Origin: Actinomycetota bacterium
Lineage (GTDB): Bacteria > Actinomycetota > Actinomycetes > S36-B12
Reading direction: 5' to 3'
NCBI GenBank assembly: GCA_030684515.1
Contig: JAUXVJ010000002.1
Coordinates: 124,001-188,000 of the forward strand
DNA length: 64,000 bases
Below the pieces are notes generated by a model, which saw only the letters and a list, made by a program, of their open reading frames with translations, did not search any database and had not been told where the DNA came from. Each line of letters begins with the position of its first letter. Within the stretch, counting starts at the first letter, position 1. The translations under genes were made by a program, and so were the position numbers. Shown one piece after another: positions 6,420 to 15,248 of the stretch.

Positions 6420-7964
6420 CTATACCCAGCTGGGCATCCACATTCGCTGTTGCCATTCGTTGTACGGCAGCAGCTCACCGGTCCACACCGGATAGAGCCA
6501 CCAGGCCACCACAATCACTGCGCCAACGAGCACACCGATCGCGATCATGCCGCGTCGTTTGCGCAGAGCTGATGCTGTTTCAGATCCCAGCAGTGCGGCT
6601 GCCGACATCGCCAGGGCGATCGCGATGAAGGGCATGAAGACCACGGTGTAGAAGGTGAAGATTGTGCGATTCAGGTACAGCATCCACGGCAGCCAGCCGG
6701 CTGCAATGGCCACGAGCACGGCCGCTGATCGCCAGTCGCGCTTGCCGAGCCAGCGCCAGACCTGATAGACGATTGCCAGAATCCCCGCCCACCAGATCAC
6801 CGGATTGCCAAGCGCCAGTACCTCGGCGGCGCAGTTGTCCGTCGGACAGCCCTGACTTCGATCCGTGACGTTGTTCCAGTAGAAGGAGGTCGGACGTGCC
6901 TGCAACAGCCACCCCCATGGATTGCTGGCGTATGCGTGCTCGGTCGTCAAGCCGACATGGAAGTTCCACATCTCCGCGTGGTAGTGCCACAGCGAACTCA
7001 GTGATGCAGCAATGCCTGAGCCCTCGGCCCAATTGCGATCCCAGCCGCTGTCACTGATGAACCAGCCGGTCCACGACGCGAGATAGGTCGCGATGATGAT
7101 TGCTCCGCTGACGAGCACGGTTACTGGAAGGCCGCGAAGAATCGTTGCACGCCAAGGCCGTTCGACACCAACGGCCCGCCGCGCGGAGACATCCCAGACA
7201 AGGGTCATCGCGATGAAGGCAAAGGCAAACCAAATACCAGACCACTTCACACTGCAGCCAAGTCCAAGCGCCAGTGCACCAGCCCATCGCCAGGGTCGCA
7301 AGCCGAGCTTGGGTCCCCATGTGGTGGCAGTGGCTTGCAGGCCTTCAGCCCGAATCAGTGCCGCGAGGCGCCCGCGCACTTGATCACGGTCCATCAAGAA
7401 GCAACCGAAGGCAATCAGCACGAAGAAGCCGAGCATGATGTCGAGCAGTCCTGTGCGGCTCATCACGATGTGCATGCCATCGAGGGCAACGAAGAGTCCG
7501 GCAAGCAAGCCAACGAGATTGGATCGCGTCAATCTCCGCGCTATGCGCGCGGTGAGCAACACCGAGATGATGCCGACGATTGCAACGGCGATTCGCCAGC
7601 CGGTGGGCGTGACTCCCAGGGCCAACTCGCCAAGGCCGATGATCCACTTGCCTAAAGGTGGGTGGACGATGAACGCGGCTGCGCCTGTGAAGATGTCGAC
7701 GTTCTGCCAATTGCCGTCTGAAGCCAGCAGGATCTTGTCTGCGTCCGCGACCGTTGCCTGCTCCACCCCGAAGCGGAGCAGCGCTAGGGCGTCCTTGGGG
7801 TAGTAGGTCTCATCAAAATTGACTGCGTGCGGTTGACCAAGATTCCAGAGCCGGAGCACTGCGCCGATGGCTGTCACCAACAGCGCGCTGAACCATCCTG
7901 AGGACTGCGGCATGGATGGCACAAGACGCTTCCCTAGGGAGGCGGTGTCTCGAGCCAGCAGCAC
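6420..7964 (-). CDS. pmt: Polyprenyl-phosphate-mannose protein mannosyltransferase (GT39)
   Basis: A 514-residue polytopic membrane protein that moves mannose from polyprenyl-phosphate-mannose to Ser/Thr of secreted proteins. The first outer loop holds the catalytic DE pair in NFDETYYPKDA (D51, E52); further loops carry HPPLGKWIIGLGE near 110 and HAYASNPWGWLLQARP near residue 345. About ten hydrophobic segments follow, typical of GT39. It is divergent from rsmI, the arrangement seen in M. tuberculosis (Rv1002c/Rv1003). A start 17 residues further in (MPQSSGW) is possible. Confidence 0.93.
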   Translation of the reverse strand: MLLARDTASLGKRLVPSMPQSSGWFSALLVTAIGAVLRLWNLGQPHAVNFDETYYPKDALALLRFGVEQATVADADKILLASDGNWQNVDIFTGAAAFIVHPPLGKWIIGLGELALGVTPTGWRIAVAIVGIISVLLTARIARRLTRSNLVGLLAGLFVALDGMHIVMSRTGLLDIMLGFFVLIAFGCFLMDRDQVRGRLAALIRAEGLQATATTWGPKLGLRPWRWAGALALGLGCSVKWSGIWFAFAFIAMTLVWDVSARRAVGVERPWRATILRGLPVTVLVSGAIIIATYLASWTGWFISDSGWDRNWAEGSGIAASLSSLWHYHAEMWNFHVGLTTEHAYASNPWGWLLQARPTSFYWNNVTDRSQGCPTDNCAAEVLALGNPVIWWAGILAIVYQVWRWLGKRDWRSAAVLVAIAAGWLPWMLYLNRTIFTFYTVVFMPFIAIALAMSAAALLGSETASALRKRRGMIAIGVLVGAVIVVAWWLYPVWTGELLPYNEWQQRMWMPSWV

Positions 7965-7997
7965 TGAGTCATCGTAGGCGGGTGGGAGGATGCAATC

Positions 7998-8900
7998 GTG
8001 GCGGTCGCATCGGAGATTCCAGAGATTGAGAACGAGAGTCCGATCGGTCGCATCGTTCTTGCCGCCACTCCGCTAGGCAATGTGGGTGATGCCTCTGCCC
8101 GGCTGATCGGTCTGCTCGAAACGGCCGACGTGATCGCCGCCGAAGACACCCGCCGCCTTCGCCGCCTTGCTGATGGGCTGGGCGTCATCTTGGGTGGTCG
8201 GGTGGTGTCGTACTACGACGCCAACGAGAAGCAGCGAGCAGTCGAATTGGTTGATGCGGCACTTGCCGGCGCCATCGTGCTCGTCGTCACGGACGCCGGT
8301 ATGCCCTCAGTCAGTGATCCGGGCTATCGAGTGGTCGCTGAAGCAGTACAGCGTGGGGTGCCGGTCACTGCTGCGCCGGGGCCTTCGGCAGTACTCATGG
8401 CTCTTGCTGTCTCGGGACTTCCCGTTGATCGCTTCTGCTTTGAAGGCTTTCTGCCACGCAAAGGTGGCGAGCGTCAGGCTCGTATTGATGAGCTCAAGTC
8501 CGAAGTGCGCACGATGGTCTTCTTCGAGGCACCGCATCGCCTTGCAGCGATGCTCACGGCTCTGTCCGCTGGGCTAGGCCCTGACCGCTTGGCAGCAGTC
8601 TGCCGTGAGCTGACCAAGACCTATGAAGAAGTGATCCGAGGGACTCTGGAGTCATTGGTGACCTGGGCGGCCGACGGTGTTCGAGGAGAGTGCACCGTTG
8701 TCGTGTCGGGAGCATCTGTTGACGAGTTGCGCGCAGCGCGTGGCTTGGTTACCCCGCAGGAGTGGGTTGCCGAGGTGCGTCGTCGCGAGGAAGGCGGAAT
8801 TGAGCGGAAGTCGGCAATTGCCGAAGTGGCTCGCGAAGTCGGTGTTGCGCGGCGAGAGGTCTACGACGCTGTCATCCAGTCGAAGGCAGCCCAACCGTAG
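7998..8900 (+). CDS. rsmI: 16S rRNA (cytidine1402-2'-O)-methyltransferase
   Basis: Methylates the ribose of C1402 in the decoding centre using SAM. The 300-residue protein starts at a GTG and has the tetrapyrrole-methylase fold signatures: LAATPLGNVGDASARLI near residue 21, AAEDTRRLRRL near 46, LVVTDAGMPSVSDPGY near 95, AAPGPSAVLMALAVSGLP near 124 and FFEAPHRL near 174. It ends 9 nt before metG. Together with metG, tatD and rsmA it forms a translation-related operon. Confidence 0.95.
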   Translation: MAVASEIPEIENESPIGRIVLAATPLGNVGDASARLIGLLETADVIAAEDTRRLRRLADGLGVILGGRVVSYYDANEKQRAVELVDAALAGAIVLVVTDAGMPSVSDPGYRVVAEAVQRGVPVTAAPGPSAVLMALAVSGLPVDRFCFEGFLPRKGGERQARIDELKSEVRTMVFFEAPHRLAAMLTALSAGLGPDRLAAVCRELTKTYEEVIRGTLESLVTWAADGVRGECTVVVSGASVDELRAARGLVTPQEWVAEVRRREEGGIERKSAIAEVAREVGVARREVYDAVIQSKAAQP

Positions 8901-8909
8901 GATCGCGCC

Positions 8910-10517
8910 ATGGCTTCGATTGACCCTTCGGCTCGTTTCTATGTGACAACACCGATCTATTACGTCAACGATGCCCCACACATCGGCCACGCATATACGA
9001 CAACAGCGGGAGATTTCCTGACTCGCTGGCATCGTCAGCGAGGCGAGGATGTCTGGTACCTCACCGGCGTCGATGAGCACGGCACCAAGGTGCAAAGAGC
9101 CGCTGATGCCGGCGGCGTGACTCCCCAGCAGTGGGTTGATCGTCTCGTTGAATCCGAATGGCTTCCGGTTCTGAAGACCGTTGATGCCGCAAACGATGAC
9201 TTCATCCGCACCACCGAACCGCGCCACCTTGCTTCCGTACAGAAGTTCTGGGAGGCCGTGCGCGAAAACGGATTCGTGTACGCAGCTCCCTATGAAGGTC
9301 CGTACTGCGTGGGCTGCGAGGAGTTCAAATTCGCTGCAGACTTGATTCCTGGCACCGGCGAATACGCGGGTGAGCAGGTCTGTCCGATCCACGGTCGCCC
9401 AGTTGAGCACGTGCTCGAGGACAACTGGTTCTTTCAGTTATCTGCCTTCGGCGAGCGCTTGATCGCTCATTACGAGGCCCACCCTGAAGCTGTGCAGCCG
9501 CAGAGCGCCTACAACGAAGTGATGAGTTTTCTTCGTGGTGGACTCGTGGACATCTCGATGTCGCGGTCAAGTGTGAATTGGGGAGTTCCACTGCCATGGG
9601 ATTCCAAGCAAGTGGTCTATGTGTGGTTTGACGCGCTGCTGAACTACCTGACTGCGGTTGGCTACGGCGAGGATCCCGAATCTGAAGCCGGCCAGCAGTT
9701 TGCTGCGACCTGGCCCGCTGATGTGCATCTTGTGGGCAAGGACATCCTGCGATTCCACGCCATCTATTGGCCCGCAATGCTGATGGCCGCTGACCTGCCC
9801 CTGCCCAAGCAGGTCTTTGCGCATGGCTGGCTGCTCGTGGGTGGCGAAAAGATGTCCAAGAGCAAACTCACCGGTATCGCCCCCTCGCAGATCATCGATC
9901 ACTTTGGCTCCGACGCCTTCCGCTACTACTTCCTGCGCTCGATCCAGTTTGGTCAGGACGGCTCCTTCTCATGGGAGGAGATGAGCGCTCGCTACACGGC
10001 AGAGCTGGCCAATGGTCTTGGCAATCTGGCCTCTCGTGGCACGGCCATGGTCAATCGCTATTGCGAAGGCCTGCTGCCTGCTGCAGGTGTCCAAGGCGCA
10101 GCAGAGAAGGCATTGAGTGATCACCTCGCGCGCGTGGTGGTTGAGGCTGAAGCCGCCATGGATCTTCTCGACTTCTCGGCGGCCATCGTCGCGATCAAGG
10201 GCTTTGTCGATGCGGTGAACATGTATGTCACCGAGCAGGAGCCTTGGGTGCTGGCCAAGGACGAAACGCAGATTGCTCGTTTGCACGCTGTGCTGTATGC
10301 AATCTGTGAGTCCCTGCGAGCGATGGCAGTGCTCTACTTCCCTTTGATGCCCAAGGCGATGGCTGATCTTTGGTCGCAGCTGGGGGCCGAAGCCGCTCTT
10401 GGTCCCATCGATGAACAGCGTGTCGGCGATGTTGCACGATGGGGTCAATTGCCCCAAGGGACGCTGATCACCAAGGGCAACGGCCTGTTCCCCCGACTGG
10501 AGGAGGTTGGGGAATGA
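8910..10517 (+). CDS. metG: Methionyl-tRNA synthetase
   Basis: Charges tRNA-Met. The 535-residue enzyme has the class I signature HIGH at residues 24-27 within DAPHIGHAYTT, the WYLTGVDEHGTKVQRAA block, a connective-peptide region with a YCVGCEEF knuckle, and KMSKS at 314-318. There is no C-terminal EMAP/tRNA-binding extension, so it is the short monomeric type. The stop overlaps tatD by 4 nt. Confidence 0.97.
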   Translation: MASIDPSARFYVTTPIYYVNDAPHIGHAYTTTAGDFLTRWHRQRGEDVWYLTGVDEHGTKVQRAADAGGVTPQQWVDRLVESEWLPVLKTVDAANDDFIRTTEPRHLASVQKFWEAVRENGFVYAAPYEGPYCVGCEEFKFAADLIPGTGEYAGEQVCPIHGRPVEHVLEDNWFFQLSAFGERLIAHYEAHPEAVQPQSAYNEVMSFLRGGLVDISMSRSSVNWGVPLPWDSKQVVYVWFDALLNYLTAVGYGEDPESEAGQQFAATWPADVHLVGKDILRFHAIYWPAMLMAADLPLPKQVFAHGWLLVGGEKMSKSKLTGIAPSQIIDHFGSDAFRYYFLRSIQFGQDGSFSWEEMSARYTAELANGLGNLASRGTAMVNRYCEGLLPAAGVQGAAEKALSDHLARVVVEAEAAMDLLDFSAAIVAIKGFVDAVNMYVTEQEPWVLAKDETQIARLHAVLYAICESLRAMAVLYFPLMPKAMADLWSQLGAEAALGPIDEQRVGDVARWGQLPQGTLITKGNGLFPRLEEVGE

Positions 10518-11356
10518 CGCTTGCGCCTCCAGAGCAACTGGCAGTGCCCGTCATCGATACGCATTGTCATCTCGACATTCATGATCAGCATCTGCATGGG
10601 GGAGCGCTGCCAGACCCAGACACCTTGATCGAATTGGCCGCGTCTGTTGGCGTTACCCGGATCGTGCAGATCGGTTGCGACCTTGAATCTGCTCGGCTGT
10701 CCATCGCCCTCGCGCGCTCCCGACCTTCGCTGGCAGTCGGTGTGGGGCTGCATCCAAATGAGGCTCCGCGCATCTACGTCGACGAGGGGCGCGCTGCATT
10801 GGATGCCGCATACCTTGCCATCGAAGTCATGGCCGGCGATGACGTTGTTCGTGCGGTTGGTGAAACTGGCCTTGACTACTTTCGCGCTGAAGAAGAGCTG
10901 CGGCCGATTCAGCAGGAGTCCTTCCGACGCCACATTGCAATCGCCAAAAAGCTCAACAAGACTCTCGTGATTCATGATCGTGAATCACATCAGGATGTGA
11001 TGGACATACTGATGGGTGAAGGCGCTCCCGAGCGAGTGGTGTTCCACTGCTTCAGCGGTGATGCAGCCATGGCGCGCTTCTGCTCAGAGCAGGGGTGGTT
11101 CATCTCATTTGCAGGTGTCGTCACTTTCAAGCCCGCCCAGGAATTGCGCGATGCAGCCGCGGTTGTTCCCGATGATCTGATTCTGGTGGAAACCGATGCT
11201 CCATATCTGACGCCCGTGCCGCATCGAGGCAAGCCCAATGCCTCGTATCTGATGCCGCACACTGTGCGCACTTTGGCGCAGGTGCGTGGCACGGATGAGT
11301 CCGCACTTGGTGCATTGCTCTGGGCCAATGCACAACGAGCCTTCGGCGCCTGGTGA
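10514..11356 (+). CDS. tatD: TatD-family metal-dependent hydrolase
   Basis: A 280-residue TIM-barrel hydrolase of the TatD DNase family. Metal ligands are visible: DTHCHLD at residues 15-21, GETGLDYF near 120, LVIHDRES near 154, VFHCFSGD near 178 and VETDAPYLTP near 227. The start at 10514 is chosen because AGGAGG lies 7 nt before it and the ATG overlaps the metG TGA; a longer frame extends into metG. Members degrade DNA or D-aminoacylated products during stress; the exact substrate is unproven. Confidence 0.93.
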   Translation: MTLAPPEQLAVPVIDTHCHLDIHDQHLHGGALPDPDTLIELAASVGVTRIVQIGCDLESARLSIALARSRPSLAVGVGLHPNEAPRIYVDEGRAALDAAYLAIEVMAGDDVVRAVGETGLDYFRAEEELRPIQQESFRRHIAIAKKLNKTLVIHDRESHQDVMDILMGEGAPERVVFHCFSGDAAMARFCSEQGWFISFAGVVTFKPAQELRDAAAVVPDDLILVETDAPYLTPVPHRGKPNASYLMPHTVRTLAQVRGTDESALGALLWANAQRAFGAW

Positions 11357-12198
11357 CTGAACTCCTGGGAGCTCGCGAGATTCGTGAGCTCGCTGCCAGC
11401 ATGGAGCTTCGACCAACAAAAAGGCGAGGGCAGAACTTCGTCATCGACCCCAACACCGTGCAACGCATTGTTCGGCTTGCTGACCTGCCCGCTGGGTGCG
11501 CAGTCCTTGAGATCGGCCCTGGCCTTGGCAGCCTGACTCTTGCCCTACTCCAAGCGGATCATCCGGTTGTTGCAGTTGAGATTGAAAAGGCACTGGCGAA
11601 TCAACTGCCGCTGACTGTGGGTGCGCACCTGCCTGAACGTTCTGCGGATCTCACGGTCATTGAGGCCGATGCACTGCACGTCACCGAACTGCCGAGGCCG
11701 GTTGCGGCGCTCGTGGCGAATCTGCCGTACAACATTTCAGTGCCAGTGCTCCTGTACTACCTGCAGCACTTTCCTGACATTGAGCGAATGCTGGTGATGG
11801 TGCAGAAGGAAGTTGCTGATCGACTGGCTGCAGGCCCTGGCTCTCGTGTCTACGGAGCACCGAGTGTCAAGGCGCGATGGTTCGGCACTCTTGAACTTGT
11901 CGGGACAGTTGGCCGGACGGTGTTCTGGCCTGAGCCGAATATCGACTCTGGTCTTGTCCGCTTGGTGCGCACAGCACCACCCCCCTGTGCTGTATCTCGC
12001 AAGGAAGTCTTCGCTGTAGTGGATGCCGCCTTCGGACAGCGGCGGAAATCTCTGCGGGGGGCATTGGCGCAATTTGCTGGTTCTGCTGATCGTGCCGAAG
12101 TCGCCTTGCGCACGGCAGGCATCGATCCTGCCGCCCGTGGCGAGACTCTCGATGTCGTGCAATTCGCGCGCCTTGCCGAATGTCTCCAGCACGGGTGA
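11353..12198 (+). CDS. rsmA: 16S rRNA dimethyladenosine transferase
   Basis: Dimethylates A1518 and A1519 of 16S rRNA. In 281 residues it shows RRGQNFVID near 24, the SAM motif VLEIGPGLGSLT from residue 51, and the adenine-pocket motif NLPYNIS at about 123. It begins in a GTGA overlap with the end of tatD. In M. tuberculosis an rpfB gene sits between these two; here it is missing. It is also called ksgA. Confidence 0.96.
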   Translation: MTELLGAREIRELAASMELRPTKRRGQNFVIDPNTVQRIVRLADLPAGCAVLEIGPGLGSLTLALLQADHPVVAVEIEKALANQLPLTVGAHLPERSADLTVIEADALHVTELPRPVAALVANLPYNISVPVLLYYLQHFPDIERMLVMVQKEVADRLAAGPGSRVYGAPSVKARWFGTLELVGTVGRTVFWPEPNIDSGLVRLVRTAPPPCAVSRKEVFAVVDAAFGQRRKSLRGALAQFAGSADRAEVALRTAGIDPAARGETLDVVQFARLAECLQHG

Positions 12199-12219
12199 CT
12201 GCGCATTGAGATTGCGCAG
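12199..12219 (+). other. Perfect 7-bp hairpin between rsmA and ispE
   Basis: CTGCGCA, seven bases, TGCGCAG. It begins at the base after the rsmA stop codon and lies 18-38 nt before the ispE start. The bases after it (GTCTTAG) are only weakly T-rich, so it could be a weak terminator, an attenuator-like structure or an mRNA-processing hairpin. Confidence 0.4.
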
Positions 12220-12236
12220 GTCTTAGCCTTCAAGAC

Positions 12237-13148
12237 ATGGCCAGCGACGAGGTGAGCGTCCGCGTTCCCGCAAAGGTCAATCTGCAACTCTCAGTTGGTC
12301 CCGCCCGAGCTGATGGCTTCCATGACCTCGCGACGGTCTTTCATGCGGTGGGACTGCATGATGAAGTGAAAGTTCGGCAGCGCACTGCTGGCAGCGGTAT
12401 TGCCATCAGTTGCACAGGCGAGGGCCAGGCCCATGTTCCATTGGACTCCAGCAATCTGGCCTGGCAGGCAGCTGCACTCCTGGCGCAGACCGCTCGGCTG
12501 GAGCCAGACATCGAAATCTGGATCAACAAGAGCATCCCAGTGGCCGGCGGTATGGCCGGCGGAAGCGCGGATGCAGCAGCCACCCTGCTTGCCTGCGACG
12601 CCCTATGGAAACTGGATTCGCCCAGATCAGTGCTTGATCGGCTCTGCGCGGAACTCGGTTCGGACGTGACCTTTGCGCTGCACGGCGGAACGGCAATTGG
12701 TACCGGCCGTGGTGAGCAACTCACCGGCGTGCTTGCACAAGGAACCTTCAACTGGGTCTTTGCCCTCGCCGGAGAGGGACTTTCAACTGCAGCGGTCTAT
12801 GCCGAATGTGATCGTCTTCGGGCTGGCCAGGAAGTCCCCCCGCCCACCGTTTCGGAATCCTTGATGCAGGCACTGCGCGCAGGTGATCCCGTGCTGTTGG
12901 GCAAGTCCTTGCACAACGATCTTCAGCCTGCGGCCTTCTCCTTGCGACCTTCGCTCAAGCGAGTGATTGAAGCCGGTGAAGAGGCGGGAGCGCTTGGCGG
13001 CATCGTTTCGGGCAGCGGTCCAAGCTGTGCATTTCTTGCCCGATCGGCTGAACATGCACTTGATATCGCCGTCAGTTTGACTTCGACAGGCATTGTTCGA
13101 TCAGTGAAGCGCACCTTTGGACCGGTGCCAGGAGCACGGATCAGCTAG
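12237..13148 (+). CDS. ispE: 4-diphosphocytidyl-2-C-methyl-D-erythritol kinase
   Basis: Phosphorylates CDP-methylerythritol in the non-mevalonate isoprenoid route. The 303-residue GHMP kinase has PAKVNLQLSVG near residue 11, the ATP loop PVAGGMAGGSADAAA at about 101, and GIVSGSGPSCAFLA near 260. ispH, a later enzyme of the same path, is at 55678. The stop overlaps the convergent TetR gene by 4 nt. Confidence 0.95.
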   Translation: MASDEVSVRVPAKVNLQLSVGPARADGFHDLATVFHAVGLHDEVKVRQRTAGSGIAISCTGEGQAHVPLDSSNLAWQAAALLAQTARLEPDIEIWINKSIPVAGGMAGGSADAAATLLACDALWKLDSPRSVLDRLCAELGSDVTFALHGGTAIGTGRGEQLTGVLAQGTFNWVFALAGEGLSTAAVYAECDRLRAGQEVPPPTVSESLMQALRAGDPVLLGKSLHNDLQPAAFSLRPSLKRVIEAGEEAGALGGIVSGSGPSCAFLARSAEHALDIAVSLTSTGIVRSVKRTFGPVPGARIS

Positions 13149-13870
13149 CGCGACTTGCTGATGAGCTTGGGCTTGGGATCCATATTGCCCAGCCCGTTCC
13201 AGGCCAGGTTGATGACATTGGCCACGACCTCGTCCTTCTTGGGCTTGCGCTCATCGAGCCACCACTGACCAGTGAGTGCCACCATGCCCACGAGCATTTG
13301 CGAGTACATCGGCGCGAGCTTGGTGTTGATCTTGTGCGCCTTGAACTGCGCTGCGAGGAGGTCTTGCACATGCGCGGCTATGTCGCTGATGACGCTGGCA
13401 AACGAAGGCGAGTGCTGCACGGCGATTGAGTGCTGATCGGATTCACGCATCGTGGGCGCATCGCGCACCAAAATGCGGAAGCCATCAGGATCGGCTTCGA
13501 TGTAGTCGAACAGTGCCATCGCAGCGCGCTCAAGCAGGATGCGTGCATTCATAGGTGTGTCGACAGTTGGGTTCAGCGCTTCGCTGATGGTCAACAGCAA
13601 GTCGTTCATCTCACGATCGACAATGACGGCGTACAGCCCCTCTTTGCCGCCGAAGTGCTCGTAGACCACGGGCTTGGAGACATCTGCCTTCGCCGCTATC
13701 TCCTCGACGCTGACCGATTCGAAACCCTTGGCAGCAAAGAGCCGTCGAGCAATGGTGATCAGTTGCTCGCGGCGCTCATTGCCCGTCATCCGCACGCGCT
13801 CGCGGGGCGCAAGAGGGCGAGCTTGGTGAAGTTCGGAGACAGAGTTCAACAAGATGTCAGGAGTAGCCAC
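13145..13870 (-). CDS. TetR-family regulator, cotranscribed with a desaturase
   Basis: A 241-residue TetR-type repressor. The helix-turn-helix is clear at about residues 52-72 (SVEEIAAKADVSKPVVYEHF) after RREQLITIARRLFAAKGF. The C-terminal part is helical and should bind the ligand, perhaps an acyl-CoA. It starts 3 nt after the desaturase stop on the same strand, so it is the second gene of that operon and may autoregulate through the repeat array at 14917-14936. The true start may be at MTGNERRE, 27 residues in. Confidence 0.93.
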   Translation of the reverse strand: MATPDILLNSVSELHQARPLAPRERVRMTGNERREQLITIARRLFAAKGFESVSVEEIAAKADVSKPVVYEHFGGKEGLYAVIVDREMNDLLLTISEALNPTVDTPMNARILLERAAMALFDYIEADPDGFRILVRDAPTMRESDQHSIAVQHSPSFASVISDIAAHVQDLLAAQFKAHKINTKLAPMYSQMLVGMVALTGQWWLDERKPKKDEVVANVINLAWNGLGNMDPKPKLISKSR

Positions 13871-13872
13871 GC

Positions 13873-14865
13873 TTAGGCCTGCTTTTGGTACCCGCGGATG
13901 CGCGGTGCCATCGTCGGATCAGTGAGCTTGCGTACCAGTCGCTCAGGCTTGGGCCATCTGACGTCGTTCACGAGTTTCATGCGCTCAAGCGCGCGAATGA
14001 AGACCGCAGCGATATCGACCTGTCCCTTGAGCACGCCGTGACGGGCGGAGGTGGGCTCGGCATGGTGCAGGCTGTGCCAGGACTCGCCGCAGGACGGAAT
14101 CGCCAGCCACCACACGTTGGTCGAGCGGTCACGGGACTTGAAGTGATGCTTGCCCCAGATGTGGCAAGCCGAGTTGATTCCCCAAGTGACGTGATGGACG
14201 AAGGCGACGCGCACGAGCCCGGCCCAGAAGAAGGCAGTGATGGCTCCGGCCCATGACCACGTGATCAGACCGCCGAGGACAGCAGGCAGCAACAAGGATC
14301 CGACTACGAGTGCGGGATACCACTTGGTGAGCAGCTCAAGGTCGGGATCGTTCTGGATGTCGGGTGCATATTGCGCAACAGGAGTCTGCTCCTTGTCGAA
14401 TAACCAGCCGACGTGCGCATGCCAGAAGCCCTTGAGCAGTGAGCCGCGGCCGTCGCCCTCGAGCCAAGGCGAGTGCGGGTCGCCCGGCATATCGGAGTAC
14501 TTGTGATGCTTGCGGTGGTCGGCAACCCACTGCGAGATGGAACCCTCGAGGGCGTAGGAGCCCATGATCGCGAGCATGATCTTGATGCCGCGACCGGCCT
14601 TGAACGACCCGTGTGTGAAGAAGCGGTGGTAGCCGACTGTGATGCCCAAGCCGGTAATAGCCCAGAACACGATGAAGAGCGCGACGTCGACCCACGAGAG
14701 CCAGCCGCCCCAGGCAACAGGTATGACAGCAAGCACGGCCAGGAACGGAACGACGACAAAAATGCCGATAGTGATGCGCATCCAAAGAGCCTGCGGCTGC
14801 AGCAGCTCGTCGGGGCCCTCCGGGGGAGCGGAGTCAATGGGGTCTGCGGACGGTGAAACGGACAT
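13873..14865 (-). CDS. Membrane acyl-CoA (delta-9) desaturase
   Basis: A 330-residue membrane di-iron desaturase that introduces double bonds into acyl chains. All three His boxes are visible: HRFFTH at 80-85, HRKHH at 117-121, and HSLHH near 266; an NxxxH-like element, HHVTWGINSACHIWG, also lies between boxes two and three. Four hydrophobic stretches flank the boxes. It is the first gene of an operon with a TetR regulator, and the operator-like repeats lie 52-71 nt before its ATG. Confidence 0.95.
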   Translation of the reverse strand: MSVSPSADPIDSAPPEGPDELLQPQALWMRITIGIFVVVPFLAVLAVIPVAWGGWLSWVDVALFIVFWAITGLGITVGYHRFFTHGSFKAGRGIKIMLAIMGSYALEGSISQWVADHRKHHKYSDMPGDPHSPWLEGDGRGSLLKGFWHAHVGWLFDKEQTPVAQYAPDIQNDPDLELLTKWYPALVVGSLLLPAVLGGLITWSWAGAITAFFWAGLVRVAFVHHVTWGINSACHIWGKHHFKSRDRSTNVWWLAIPSCGESWHSLHHAEPTSARHGVLKGQVDIAAVFIRALERMKLVNDVRWPKPERLVRKLTDPTMAPRIRGYQKQA

Positions 14866-14916
14866 GTGCGAGCTCCCTAGCTCGAGGCGGGTCGCGGATC
14901 CGAAGACCTACGGTTG

Positions 14917-14936
14917 CGTAAGTTACGGTAGCGTAA
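14917..14936. promoter_or_regulatory. Operator-like array CGTAA-g-TTACG-gtag-CGTAA upstream of the desaturase
   Basis: Three half-sites in alternating orientation: CGTAA, one base, TTACG, four bases, CGTAA. Each neighbouring pair is a perfect 5-bp inverted repeat. The array sits 52-71 nt before the desaturase start, in the expected promoter region. The TetR protein encoded in the same operon is the obvious candidate binder; this is inferred. Confidence 0.6.
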
Positions 14937-14990
14937 CCCAGTCGACGAAGCAAACAGACCAAAGCCCCTTATCGTTTGTCGCCAACTCAG

Positions 14991-15061
14991 TCCCGGGTCG
15001 TCTAGCGGCAGGACAGCGGACTTTGAATCCGTCAACGGAGGTTCGATCCCTCCCCCGGGAG
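14991..15061 (+). tRNA. tRNA-Gln (anticodon TTG)
   Basis: Acceptor TCCCGGG pairs with CCCGGGA; the anticodon stem GCGGA/TCCGT encloses loop CTTTGAA with anticodon TTG; the T arm is GGAGG/CCTCC around TTCGATC. Discriminator is G and no CCA is encoded. It reads CAA (and by wobble CAG). Confidence 0.95.
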
Positions 15062-15132
15062 CTTCTGTAGATATTGATTGGGGCCACTTCCACGAAGGAA
15101 GCCGTTCCATCCTGTTTCAGAGCATTTCAGGG

Positions 15133-15155
15133 CTGCTGAGTACGGGCTCAGGCAG
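15133..15155 (+). terminator. Possible terminator hairpin downstream of tRNA-Gln
   Basis: CTGCTGAG, six-base loop, CTCAGGCAG: eight pairs with one bulged base, followed by TCAGTTCTTCGCTTCC, which is moderately T-rich. It lies about 70 nt after the tRNA and before the next gene. Weak by intrinsic-terminator standards. Confidence 0.35.
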
Positions 15156-15248
15156 TCAGTTCTTCGCTTCCAGCCCCACTCCTTTACAGCCCGTATCTGG
15201 CTTGTCAGACTCGGGCGAGTTGATTCCACTTGGCTAGGAGGCCTTCTG

